From: Smittia aterrima
Taxonomy: Eukaryota > Arthropoda > Insecta > Diptera > Chironomidae
Direction: 5' to 3'
DNA: 64,000 nt
Assembly (NCBI GenBank): GCA_033063855.1
Contig: CP093831.1
Coordinates: forward strand, 3,720,001 to 3,784,000
Shown: positions 56,540 through 64,000 of the stretch, piece by piece
How positions within the stretch are numbered: position 1 is the first letter of the stretch
How the letters are laid out: every line of letters begins with the position of its first letter
The notes under the pieces: model-generated
Told to the model about the DNA's origin: nothing
Database searches by the model: none
The model's input: the letters and a program-made list of their open reading frames with translations, nothing else
Translations under genes and position numbers: made by a program

Positions 56540-57364
56540 ATGTCCGAGGAAGAGGAAGATTACATGTCTGATGCTTTTCTAGCAAAGCTGGAAGATGTCA
56601 AACCAAGTTTAATTAAAAGCACTGCAGATAAACGAAAGCTCGAACAGTTAAAGCAAAGAGAACATCAACTTCAAAATAAACACAAGCCGATTCGTGAGGT
56701 GCAGAAGGAGAAAATGAAAGAAGGTCTTAACAAGGCTCTCGCCGAAGACAACAAAGGATTTGCAATGCTCTCAAAAATGGGATTCAAACCGGGCACGAGT
56801 CTTGGTAAGACGTCTTCACAATCAACGGCGATTAAAGTTCCCATTACAATCAACCTCAACAGTGATGGAAGAAGTGGACTAGGAACTCAAACAGCAGCGA
56901 GGGAAAATCAAGAAAGGCAACTCAGTAAACTGAAACGAAAAATGAATGCTTCAGATCTCACACCTGAGGAATATCGGAAACAAATGCGAGAGATGACCGA
57001 CAAGAAACAAATTGTTTGGGATCTTCACAAGCTTCAGAAGACTTGTCGAATATTAGATCTCGAGCACAGTATAAAGTTTCCTATTCATCCGTTCTTTTGG
57101 CCAAAAGACTTTTCAAAGCAAGATGATTCGAATGATGAAGAGGAAGATGAAGAAGGTAAAGCTGAGGAGCTTTGTGTAAGTTGATCAATTTCTTTAAGCT
57201 TTCTTAACTATAATTGTGAAATCTTTTAGGATTCAACAAAACTAGACATGCTGAGAAAGTTTCTAAGGAACTCTTACTTCTACTGCGAGTTTTGTGGTCA
57301 TCAGTACAAAGAAGCAAAAGATTTGATTGATAATTGTCCTGGACCTTTAAAAGATGATCACTGA
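56540..57364 (+). CDS. GPATCH11: G-patch domain protein 11 (GPATCH11/CCDC75-like)
   Basis: Exons 56540-57175 and 57230-57364 (54-nt intron, GTAAGT donor) encode 256 aa. An acidic N-terminus is followed by a G-patch at about residues 70-115 (KGFAMLSKMGFKPGTSLGK), a charged helical segment, an acidic run and a C-terminal DUF4187-type zinc-like end (YFYCEFCGHQYKEAKD...NCPG) that is completed only by the second exon. G-patch proteins activate DEAH helicases in RNA processing; this member has been linked to kinetochores and splicing in mammals. It converges with the polycystin-like gene, 41 bp apart. Confidence 0.93.
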
Positions 57365-57405
57365 ACTTCAGTGATTGAAGATAATGAAATAAACTCACCT
57401 GAATT

Positions 57406-59418
57406 TTAAGCTTCCAAATATTTCTGAAGAAATTCGATTTGAGCATCGATTGTTCGCTTGATGTGTTCGGTTCGGGTAATTGTGTAATTTCGATGAAGAA
57501 ATTTCAATTCCTTTTCTTCGATCTTGAACAATCTCCAAAATCTTTTCTTTGCTATTTTCCATAAAGAAACTTTGTTCACTTTCTCTTGATTCAATCGGTT
57601 TTTAGCTTGTTTGCTATAAAGTACCACGATCGATGACACCATGTTCATCAGTAGAATATTGACGAACAACATCAGAAAAGCGAACATTGACAGACTCAAG
57701 ATCATTCCGCCTTTCGAAACATTCTCTTCTTGTATGTTCTTGTTGAACTTAAGTGTTTGAGCGGTCATTGCAGTGAAGGTATTCATCAGTGTGGAAAATA
57801 ATTCAGATTCAGATCCATTAATGATATGAATGGCTGAGCTAAATCCAGCGAGGAAGACAACGAGAAGAAACCACGTTGAGATGAGAGCGCAGGCTGCGTA
57901 GTAAATTGTTAAGTTCATTGTTCGAAAGGTTTGATTAAAATTAAGAATGTTCCAAAGTCGAATTGCTGTGATTGAAACCAGAAATCCATAACAAACTTGA
58001 GACATAAATTCACTGATGACAGTCGACTGGAAGTTAACAAACTCATTGTTTCTTAATATCCTCAATCGTTTTATCAAAATGGTGACGAAAAAGTGTTTGG
58101 CAAGCAGCGAGCAAATCCAAGTAAAGGCAACAATTATAATCACGACGTCAACGATGTTTGATATTTTCCCAAAGAAATTCTTCGATGCCATTTTTCTAAT
58201 CGTTTTTCGAGTTAGAATTAGTAGAAGCATGAAAAACACAGCGAAGACTAAAAGTTTTCCAAAGTTTCCGCTTTGAATGAGAAATTCTGCTGTGAAAACG
58301 TTGTGACTCGTTATCCAATTTCCGAAAGCAGTTCGTTCTAATCCAAGCGTGACAACATTGAAGATCCCTGAGTCGGGAGAGTAGAAAGTTGTTTCAATTT
58401 GGAGCGCCTTAGTCTGACGATCAATCCAATTTGCTTGCATCAAAAACTTCAAAGTCGTTAAGCTGTTGTTTCCTGATCGACCGAGTTGCGATGCGTAACC
58501 ACTTCCAGGATAAGTCGCGAGGGTTCCGTGGTAAGAAAAAATATTCATTTTCCAAATGCTTTGAAATTTCCAAGGGTCAGCGACTCTCCAGAATTTGTCT
58601 TCGTACTTCGACGGTATTTCAAATTTCCATCCAACTCTGAAGTTTCTTGATTCTTCATAAGATTTTGAAAACTCAGGCACGCAATTCGAACTGCCACAAT
58701 TTATAAATTTCACTCTCGTTTGTCTCAGCCTTGGAACTCCAAGCATTCTAACAGTTTTGTCACTTATCCAGCCATTGCCGTCTTTTATGACTCGATTTTT
58801 AGAATCTGTTGTGTTGTGAATTGTTAACAATAAAATGGTCTGAAGATGCTTCTTCAAGTCTTCGTCACTGTTGACACCAGAAAGCGGATCAGTAGCAGCA
58901 ACGCCGTTCACAAGATAGTTTTCTATTTGCTTTGAACTGTAGAACGTCAGATCAATGTGTCCTTGAATGGAAATGAGTGTCAAGCTCGTCAGGAAAGCTA
59001 CAAACAGCAAAAGATCTGAAAGTAAATTTTCCATTCTCTGCTCCTTTCTCATTTTCTTCTTTAATCTGTCTTTCTCTTCTGAGCTAATTGGTTCGTACAG
59101 CGATTTTCTAAGCATCATTGTGAATTGATCGCATCTTTGTTTTAACTGCTGAATCTCTGAAATTTCAGAATCTTGAATATTATCGAAGAACTTTTCTTTT
59201 CGTTGTGTCTTGAAAAAGGTTTGATAACACGCGCAAGATAAAACTTTCAACGGCTCAATGATAAAAACGATTCCAAGAAATGATAAACCAATGGTTGACA
59301 ACCAGAATTGTGCTTTAACCTTTCCAAAGTTCCATCCAGTTACAATTGTGTAAGAAGCACTTGCGGCGATGAAAAAGAAACCGATAATGACAACGAAGGA
59401 ATATTTTGGATACTTCAT
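57406..59418 (-). CDS. Polycystin (PKD/TRPP)-family membrane protein, minimal form
   Basis: A single 670-codon frame. The first part begins at a membrane segment and contains WNFGKVKAQFWLSTIGLSF followed by EPLKVL, as in the cytoplasmic-facing region of polycystin-1 proteins. A polycystin (TOP) domain follows at about residues 215-340, with LGVPRLRQTRVKF, a Cys pair, YPGSGYASQLG and FYSPDSGIFNVVTLGLE. About six more membrane segments make the channel-like C-terminus. The large ectodomain, GPS and PLAT regions of polycystin-1 are absent, and the upstream neighbour leaves only 72 bp, so no further exons fit nearby. Insect brivido proteins have a comparable plan and serve sensory neurons; I suggest that comparison without proof. 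Selectivity-filter residues could not be assigned. Confidence 0.82.
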   Translation of the reverse strand: MKYPKYSFVVIIGFFFIAASASYTIVTGWNFGKVKAQFWLSTIGLSFLGIVFIIEPLKVLSCACYQTFFKTQRKEKFFDNIQDSEISEIQQLKQRCDQFTMMLRKSLYEPISSEEKDRLKKKMRKEQRMENLLSDLLLFVAFLTSLTLISIQGHIDLTFYSSKQIENYLVNGVAATDPLSGVNSDEDLKKHLQTILLLTIHNTTDSKNRVIKDGNGWISDKTVRMLGVPRLRQTRVKFINCGSSNCVPEFSKSYEESRNFRVGWKFEIPSKYEDKFWRVADPWKFQSIWKMNIFSYHGTLATYPGSGYASQLGRSGNNSLTTLKFLMQANWIDRQTKALQIETTFYSPDSGIFNVVTLGLERTAFGNWITSHNVFTAEFLIQSGNFGKLLVFAVFFMLLLILTRKTIRKMASKNFFGKISNIVDVVIIIVAFTWICSLLAKHFFVTILIKRLRILRNNEFVNFQSTVISEFMSQVCYGFLVSITAIRLWNILNFNQTFRTMNLTIYYAACALISTWFLLVVFLAGFSSAIHIINGSESELFSTLMNTFTAMTAQTLKFNKNIQEENVSKGGMILSLSMFAFLMLFVNILLMNMVSSIVVLYSKQAKNRLNQEKVNKVSLWKIAKKRFWRLFKIEEKELKFLHRNYTITRTEHIKRTIDAQIEFLQKYLEA

Positions 59419-59490
59419 TTCTTAATATTTCACTTGACGTACTGAGATCTTTCGATTTGTTGTGTTCATTTGTTTTATTTCTTCAAAAGC

Positions 59491-59942
59491 TCAAGTAGCG
59501 AATATTGGAATTTTCATGAGAACATCCTTCACCCCATCCAAAGCTTCTTTGCTGAGATTTTCAGGATCTTTCATTGAAAAGCTGATGAAGATTTCAAGAG
59601 GACTGTTCGCGATAAAGTTCATCAGATATCTGAGAGCTCCTTCTATCTCAATCGACGGTGGACCGAATTTTTGTTGAATATCGAAGATCTTGGTTCCTTT
59701 GTCAGCCAGCATGTTCTCCTCGGTAAAGACTTGGTTTTTAATACTATAAAAGTTCCTGAAGACAAAATGAAATAAATTAGCTTGGATAAACAAGAGAGAA
59801 CTTCTTTTACGAACCCAATCTTTCCAAATTGTGTGATGACAATTAAAATTTTGTTTGTGAACTTCTGGACGACGAACTCCGTGTGAATGCCATCGATTTC
59901 AAATGCTTCAAGATAATCGTAACCTTTTTCATCTAACAACAT
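59491..59942 (-). CDS. PSMG3: Proteasome assembly chaperone 3-like
   Basis: Exons 59942-59815 and 59755-59491 (59-nt intron, donor GTTCGT) encode 130 aa. The first exon carries TEFVVQKFTNKILIVITQFGKIG, like the family's TQFGKMG strand, and the second ends in an alpha-helix with LEIFISFSMKDPENLS. In other animals PSMG3 and PSMG4 guide alpha-ring assembly of the 20S proteasome. The join is in phase 2 and uses a non-standard but GT donor; other donors break the frame. Confidence 0.8.
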
Positions 59943-60289
59943 TGTGTCTGAGTGTTATGCTTCACGATGATTTGCGATAATTAATATTTTTGATTTTTGA
60001 ACTTGTTTGCCGATTTGTTTACAACTTTTGAACTTTATTTTTTAAATATCGCGCGCGGAAATATTTTCCGCGGATATTTTCCTTTGATTCTCCAAACTTG
60101 ACGGTGTGTACGCTCAACACTGAAACATATTTTTATAAGAAAATGAAAATTATCAGTGAAGATAATTACACTCGTGGAGTTTACATATTTATATCGCGCC
60201 GCAACATTATTCTATTTCAGTCGGCAACTTCAGCTTGAACCACTTGGATCAAATCAGTTCTCAGTTGATTTTAAATTTAAATTAGTAAA
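59943..60289. promoter_or_regulatory. Divergent promoter, PSMG3-like / RDH-like
   Basis: 347 bp between start codons; contains a short GC-rich patch (tcgcgcgcggaaat near 60050). No additional frame of note. Confidence 0.5.
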
Positions 60290-61665
60290 ATGGAAATTCT
60301 TAAAGCAATGGATGATTGCAAGATTTGTATTTCGTTGGTAATCGTGGTAGTTGTCCCAGCACTGATTTGGGTCAGGTAATGTAGAGCTTTTAACAAAAGT
60401 AAAATTGTTCATAATTGCATTAAGTGCTGACACGATGAACCTAATTCTTTATCGGAGTTGTGTACAGGAGCAAATCATGTCCTGTTGCTGTCGAACCTTA
60501 CATTTGTCCTTAAGTTTTTTTATGAAAAATCACGATCGATCAAAGTGAAAAAATATTTTTAAATGCGTGCGACCTTGAAAGATTGTCAGAGTTCAAAAAT
60601 TATGTGTCTAATCAAATTTGCTATGTCATGTTGTTCTTTCTATTTCGCAATCTGGCGACGTGTGTTTCGCGATTATCTTTCATGACTAAGAAAATTAATT
60701 TAATAAATTCTTATCGATCTTTACAGAAAATATTTCCAAGGCGGTCAATACGAAAAGACTGATCGAATCGATGGAAAAGTTGTCGTCATTACTGGCGCCA
60801 ATTGTGGAATCGGAAAAACTACGGCGGTTGACTTGGCTCAAAGAGGTGGCAAAGTTTACATCGCGTGTCGGGACATCAAACGTGGCGAAGCTGCTTTGAA
60901 GGATGTGATAAATGAAAGTGGAAGCAAAAATGTTTATTTCCTTCAACTTGACTTAGCTTCAATGGACTCAATTCGAGAGTTTTCTAAAAAGTTCCATGAG
61001 CTAGAACCAAAGCTTCATATTTTGATCAACAACGCTGGTGTCATGGCAATTCCAAAAGCGGTTACCAAAGATGGATTTGAAATGCAGATTGGAGTCAATC
61101 ATTTGGGTCATTTCCTTCTGACAAATCTGCTTCTCGATTTATTGAAGAAAGGTGCTCCAGCTCGAATTATCAACGTCTCCTCGTTGGCACATCGCGACGG
61201 TAAAATCAAGAAAGACGATTTGAATAGCGAGAAGAGTTACAAGAAATGGGAAGTCTACAGTCAAACAAAACTCGCAAATATTTTATTCTCCCGAGAATTG
61301 GCTAAACGACTTTTGAATGATCGAATCGTTGTGAACAGTTTGCATCCTGGAGTGGTCAAAACTGAACTTATGCGAGGAGTCGATTTGCCTACAAGGTAAA
61401 TTCTCGGCAATGATAAAACGAATTGAAGTTAACAGATTTTTCTTGCAGAATATTTGCGGAGCCATTTAAACATATTTTCTTTAAAAATGCGAAGTCAGGA
61501 GCACAAACAACGATTCGTCTCGCTGTCGATCCTGAATTGGAAAATGTCACCGGCAAATATTGGGCAGATTGTGAAATAAAGAAGCCGGCAGCCGCTGCTG
61601 AGGATGACGAGACTGCAGCTTGGTTGTGGAAGGAAAGCGAAAAGCTGACCGGACTCTCGAAATAA
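60290..61665 (+). CDS. Retinol dehydrogenase-type short-chain dehydrogenase (RDH11-14-like)
   Basis: Exons 60290-60375, 60727-61395 and 61449-61665 encode 323 aa. An N-terminal hydrophobic anchor (about 12-28) precedes the Rossmann fold. The NADP(H)-binding TGANCGIG is at residues 51-58, NNAG at 130-133, the catalytic Ser near 180 and YSQTK with Tyr206 and Lys210. Family members reduce or oxidise retinoids and other lipid aldehydes or alcohols at the ER or mitochondrial membrane; the substrate here is unknown. Stop is followed by overlapping AATAAA hexamers within about 25 nt. Confidence 0.93.
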
Positions 61666-61790
61666 ATGTTCCAACGAGCTGAAAAATAAATAAAAGTTCT
61701 CTAGTAGTTACTTCTTGTATTTCATTCTTGGATTACAAACATTTAATATTTTCTTTGGCAAAATCCTTAGCAAGTTTCGAGAAACTTATT

Positions 61791-63713
61791 TCAACAACTC
61801 TCGTAGTCTAATGGCAAAAACTTCTCTCGATTGATTCCTTTATCTCCGTAGACAAACTTCTGATATCCATAAATTTCATTCCAGTTGCTCAATGCTGTTT
61901 TGTTCTCATAAGTAAATCTCCATTTTTGATTGAAATCACTTTCGTCACATGTCTCAAGAGAAAGAGTTCTATTTTCAACGTTCGCTTTAAGACAATTACT
62001 TCCATCGCCTCCTCCATTTCTAATCAAACGAGTTTCTGGATGAAACTTCCAGATTTGATTTCCGAAATTATAATAAGAACATTGAGGCAGCGAAAGTTGG
62101 TAGGAATCCAAACAATACGATCTGTAGCCGTGAACAATGTTCTTAAAGAAATCGAGTCGGAAAAATTGAGTGCTCGGTGGTTTCTGGTTCTCGTCGAGAT
62201 CATAACAATGATATAATCCGATCGGCTGAAACTCATTTCGATAAAGGTTGTCAATGCAGAGATTGCTGAAGCCTAAAGATTTAATTTGACCAGATGCAAA
62301 AACTGGCGAATCTTCTTCCGTTGGATAGCGAGTAGCAATGTCCGGGGCGACGACATCGATGAAATAACGAAATGGTTTGCAGTCTAGTCTCTCACGAACT
62401 GCTTTTGGTATGGAAATGTCTCCAGGGTCGATGTATTCATAACGCTGACGATCTCGTGAATAAACAAGCTCTTTGTAGTCATCAAACCAAACTTCCATCA
62501 ATCGCTTGAAATTTTTACCAACAAAATCACTGTTACTAACTCGAGCCGGGTTGATTAATCGAAATGAGTGTGAAACTCTTGAACAAGGGACTTCATAAAG
62601 TCCGTCAGCACAAAGCCAGAGCTTGAAACTTAGTTCGTAATTTTCTGCATTCCAGATCTCGAAACCTTCGTCGTAGCCACCAAGCTCGTCAAGAAAGAAA
62701 CTTCGGTCAATTGCAAATGCACAGCCAAGCATAATTGGATTTGGGAACGGTTTAAGTTCATCGACATCCTTTGGCAAGTATCGATCAAAAGTGTGATAAA
62801 CCAAATGCCAATCAAATGCGCCACGAGATGGTTTGTTAGCATACATTTCAAAATTCTCTGCGCTGAAGTCATCGATCACTGGCGTTGTGGCGATTCTCCG
62901 ATTTCTTGCGATAGGTTCAAGGAGCGGGGGAAGCCAGTTCACTCCAACTTCAATGTGTGAGTCAAAGAACACAAGAACTTCGCCAGTTGCGATTCGTGCT
63001 CCTTCCAATCTTGTCACGATCAAACCTTTTCTCTCGCTCAGATTTTTTATCTTCACTTTGCCATTAAAGTGTCGATCAACGTAATTTTGAAGCGGCTCAT
63101 ATAACTCTGCATGAGTGCTGTTGTCATTGACCAAAATGATTTCGTGGAGAAGTTGTGCGGGAGTTCGATTAATTACAGAATGAATTGTTCTTAGTAGAAC
63201 GCTCTTCACTTCATTCCTGAAGATAATGACGACAGAAACTTTCGGAAGATTCGCAAGATATTTCTTTTTGTGACATCTTTGATCTCGTGAATCAAGAATT
63301 GATCGGTTCACGGAAATTTTATTTGATATCACAACTGAGAATCCTGTTTCCTTGTAAAGAACGTCGTTCAGTTCAAACTCAACTGGATCCGTTAGCTCCA
63401 CTGCTTGGCCATGTTCTCCTTGACCTTTTCTTTTATTTTGAGCTTTGATAAACTGGTAATCATTCCAATCCTTGCATTCTCCTGGAGAATTTAATTTATT
63501 TTTCACGAAAATATTTTCACTGTACTTCGACACTGAGATCCAAAAAGTTGTAAGGAGCGACACAAGAAAAAGAAAAATTAAAACACAAATTAAGCTTGTG
63601 AACGATCTTCTCTTTTTCTTGAAAGCGTTCATGATACTACTGACCACAGCTGAAGCTAAACGAAAACTTTGAATTGCTCGGTTCAGTTCAGATTGGTATT
63701 TAGGAAATAGCAA
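61791..63713 (-). CDS. Polypeptide N-acetylgalactosaminyltransferase, divergent member
   Basis: One 640-codon frame. A type II membrane anchor lies at about residues 38-60; a second ATG (residue 28, MNAFKKKRR) is just before it and may be the true start. The GT-A catalytic domain (about 155-400) has the metal-binding DSH at 251-253 and the Gal/GalNAc-T motif ending ENYELSFKLWLC. A ricin-type lectin domain follows (about 495-630, with QIWKF and QKWRF). The family adds the first GalNAc of mucin-type O-glycans in the Golgi. Several motif residues differ from the usual forms (LVND for LVDD, WNAEN for WGGEN, SHSFR for GHVFR), so activity is not certain. It is the last gene in the window, convergent with the RDH-like gene. 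Confidence 0.9.
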   Translation of the reverse strand: MLFPKYQSELNRAIQSFRLASAVVSSIMNAFKKKRRSFTSLICVLIFLFLVSLLTTFWISVSKYSENIFVKNKLNSPGECKDWNDYQFIKAQNKRKGQGEHGQAVELTDPVEFELNDVLYKETGFSVVISNKISVNRSILDSRDQRCHKKKYLANLPKVSVVIIFRNEVKSVLLRTIHSVINRTPAQLLHEIILVNDNSTHAELYEPLQNYVDRHFNGKVKIKNLSERKGLIVTRLEGARIATGEVLVFFDSHIEVGVNWLPPLLEPIARNRRIATTPVIDDFSAENFEMYANKPSRGAFDWHLVYHTFDRYLPKDVDELKPFPNPIMLGCAFAIDRSFFLDELGGYDEGFEIWNAENYELSFKLWLCADGLYEVPCSRVSHSFRLINPARVSNSDFVGKNFKRLMEVWFDDYKELVYSRDRQRYEYIDPGDISIPKAVRERLDCKPFRYFIDVVAPDIATRYPTEEDSPVFASGQIKSLGFSNLCIDNLYRNEFQPIGLYHCYDLDENQKPPSTQFFRLDFFKNIVHGYRSYCLDSYQLSLPQCSYYNFGNQIWKFHPETRLIRNGGGDGSNCLKANVENRTLSLETCDESDFNQKWRFTYENKTALSNWNEIYGYQKFVYGDKGINREKFLPLDYESC

Positions 63714-64000
63714 ATCTTCATCGATGCGTTTTTGCCAGTTCCGATTACGTCGCTGAACTTGAAAATGTGACTCACTCTACAAGTCTATTCAAGTTATGCA
63801 AATCACACCGGAGACAACAAAGATTCCTCAAGACACTCAAGACGACTAGACATTCATGAAGATCAAAATATCTTCGACCTTGAACTTTATCGTTGCAAGT
63901 ATAGGAAAATGTTTTCTCTCAGAGAAGCTGAGAGAGAATTCTTCGAATGATTAAACAGCGAAAGCTCTTCAAACCAATGTAACATAAGCTTTCATGAAAT
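63714..64000. other. Upstream flank of the GalNAc-transferase gene
   Basis: No coding frame; presumably its promoter and leader. The window ends here. Confidence 0.4.

Noticed and set aside
1..64000. CRISPR arrays, operons, prophage or other prokaryotic systems
   Set aside because: Spliced genes, poly(A) signals and animal protein families show this is eukaryotic nuclear DNA; no regularly spaced short repeats were seen.

Overview
The window looks like nuclear DNA of an insect, most probably a nematoceran fly such as a chironomid-type midge. The evidence is A+T-rich DNA, mostly 50-60 nt introns with GTRAGT/YAG ends, cuticular peritrophin-like proteins, an NPC2-family expansion and fly-like housekeeping genes (RpL12, RPB5, CDK5RAP1, GPATCH11, PSMG3). 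The lineage is inferred from this style, not from a diagnostic marker. I rebuilt 22 protein-coding genes by joining ORF pieces at splice sites that keep the frame. Exon joins are read from the sequence; functions come from family knowledge.

Layout. 1-2.1 kb: no gene seen. 2.1-5.9 kb: a seven-exon coiled-coil gene and an intronless BTB-BACK gene, both on minus. 6.8-16.3 kb: a large inverted repeat (IR1, two 1.4 kb arms about 6.8 kb apart) with no coding gene between the arms; the spacer carries a likely untranslated first exon of the next gene. 16.4-24.4 kb: a long Thr-rich one-domain chitin-binding protein (CPAP-A, plus). 25.1-28.1 kb: a membrane-anchored sorting nexin (snz/SNX13-14-25 type, minus). 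28.4-45.0 kb: a second inverted repeat (IR2). Its left arm holds a calpain gene between two 0.5 kb direct repeats; its right arm is the same sequence without calpain and with one copy of the repeat. Inside IR2 sit a second one-domain chitin-binding gene (CPAP-B), itself bracketed by a third inverted repeat (IR3), and two NPC2-type genes. 45.7-50.9 kb: five more NPC2-type genes, so the seven-gene minus-strand array is split by the IR2 right arm. 51.7-63.7 kb: a compact housekeeping block (CDK5RAP1, ARL14EP-like, RPB5, RpL12, GPATCH11, a polycystin-family channel-like protein, PSMG3, an RDH-type dehydrogenase, a divergent polypeptide GalNAc-transferase).

How the genes work together. The NPC2 genes are one tandem family with the same exon plan (about 400 nt + intron + exactly 62 nt), a TATA box at a fixed place and, in six of seven, a paired GATA site upstream. 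That suggests joint expression in a GATA-driven tissue such as midgut or fat body. The two CPAP1 genes share intron phases inside the signal peptide and probably a common ancestor; both act in cuticle or other chitin matrices. The 51-64 kb block is ordinary and uses several short head-to-head promoters.

Most unusual points: a calpain that ends in a hydrophobic tail anchor instead of EF-hands; its placement between direct repeats with a matching empty version in the inverted copy; three sequence-unrelated inverted repeats in 45 kb, one nested in another; and the GATA/TATA grammar of the NPC2 array.
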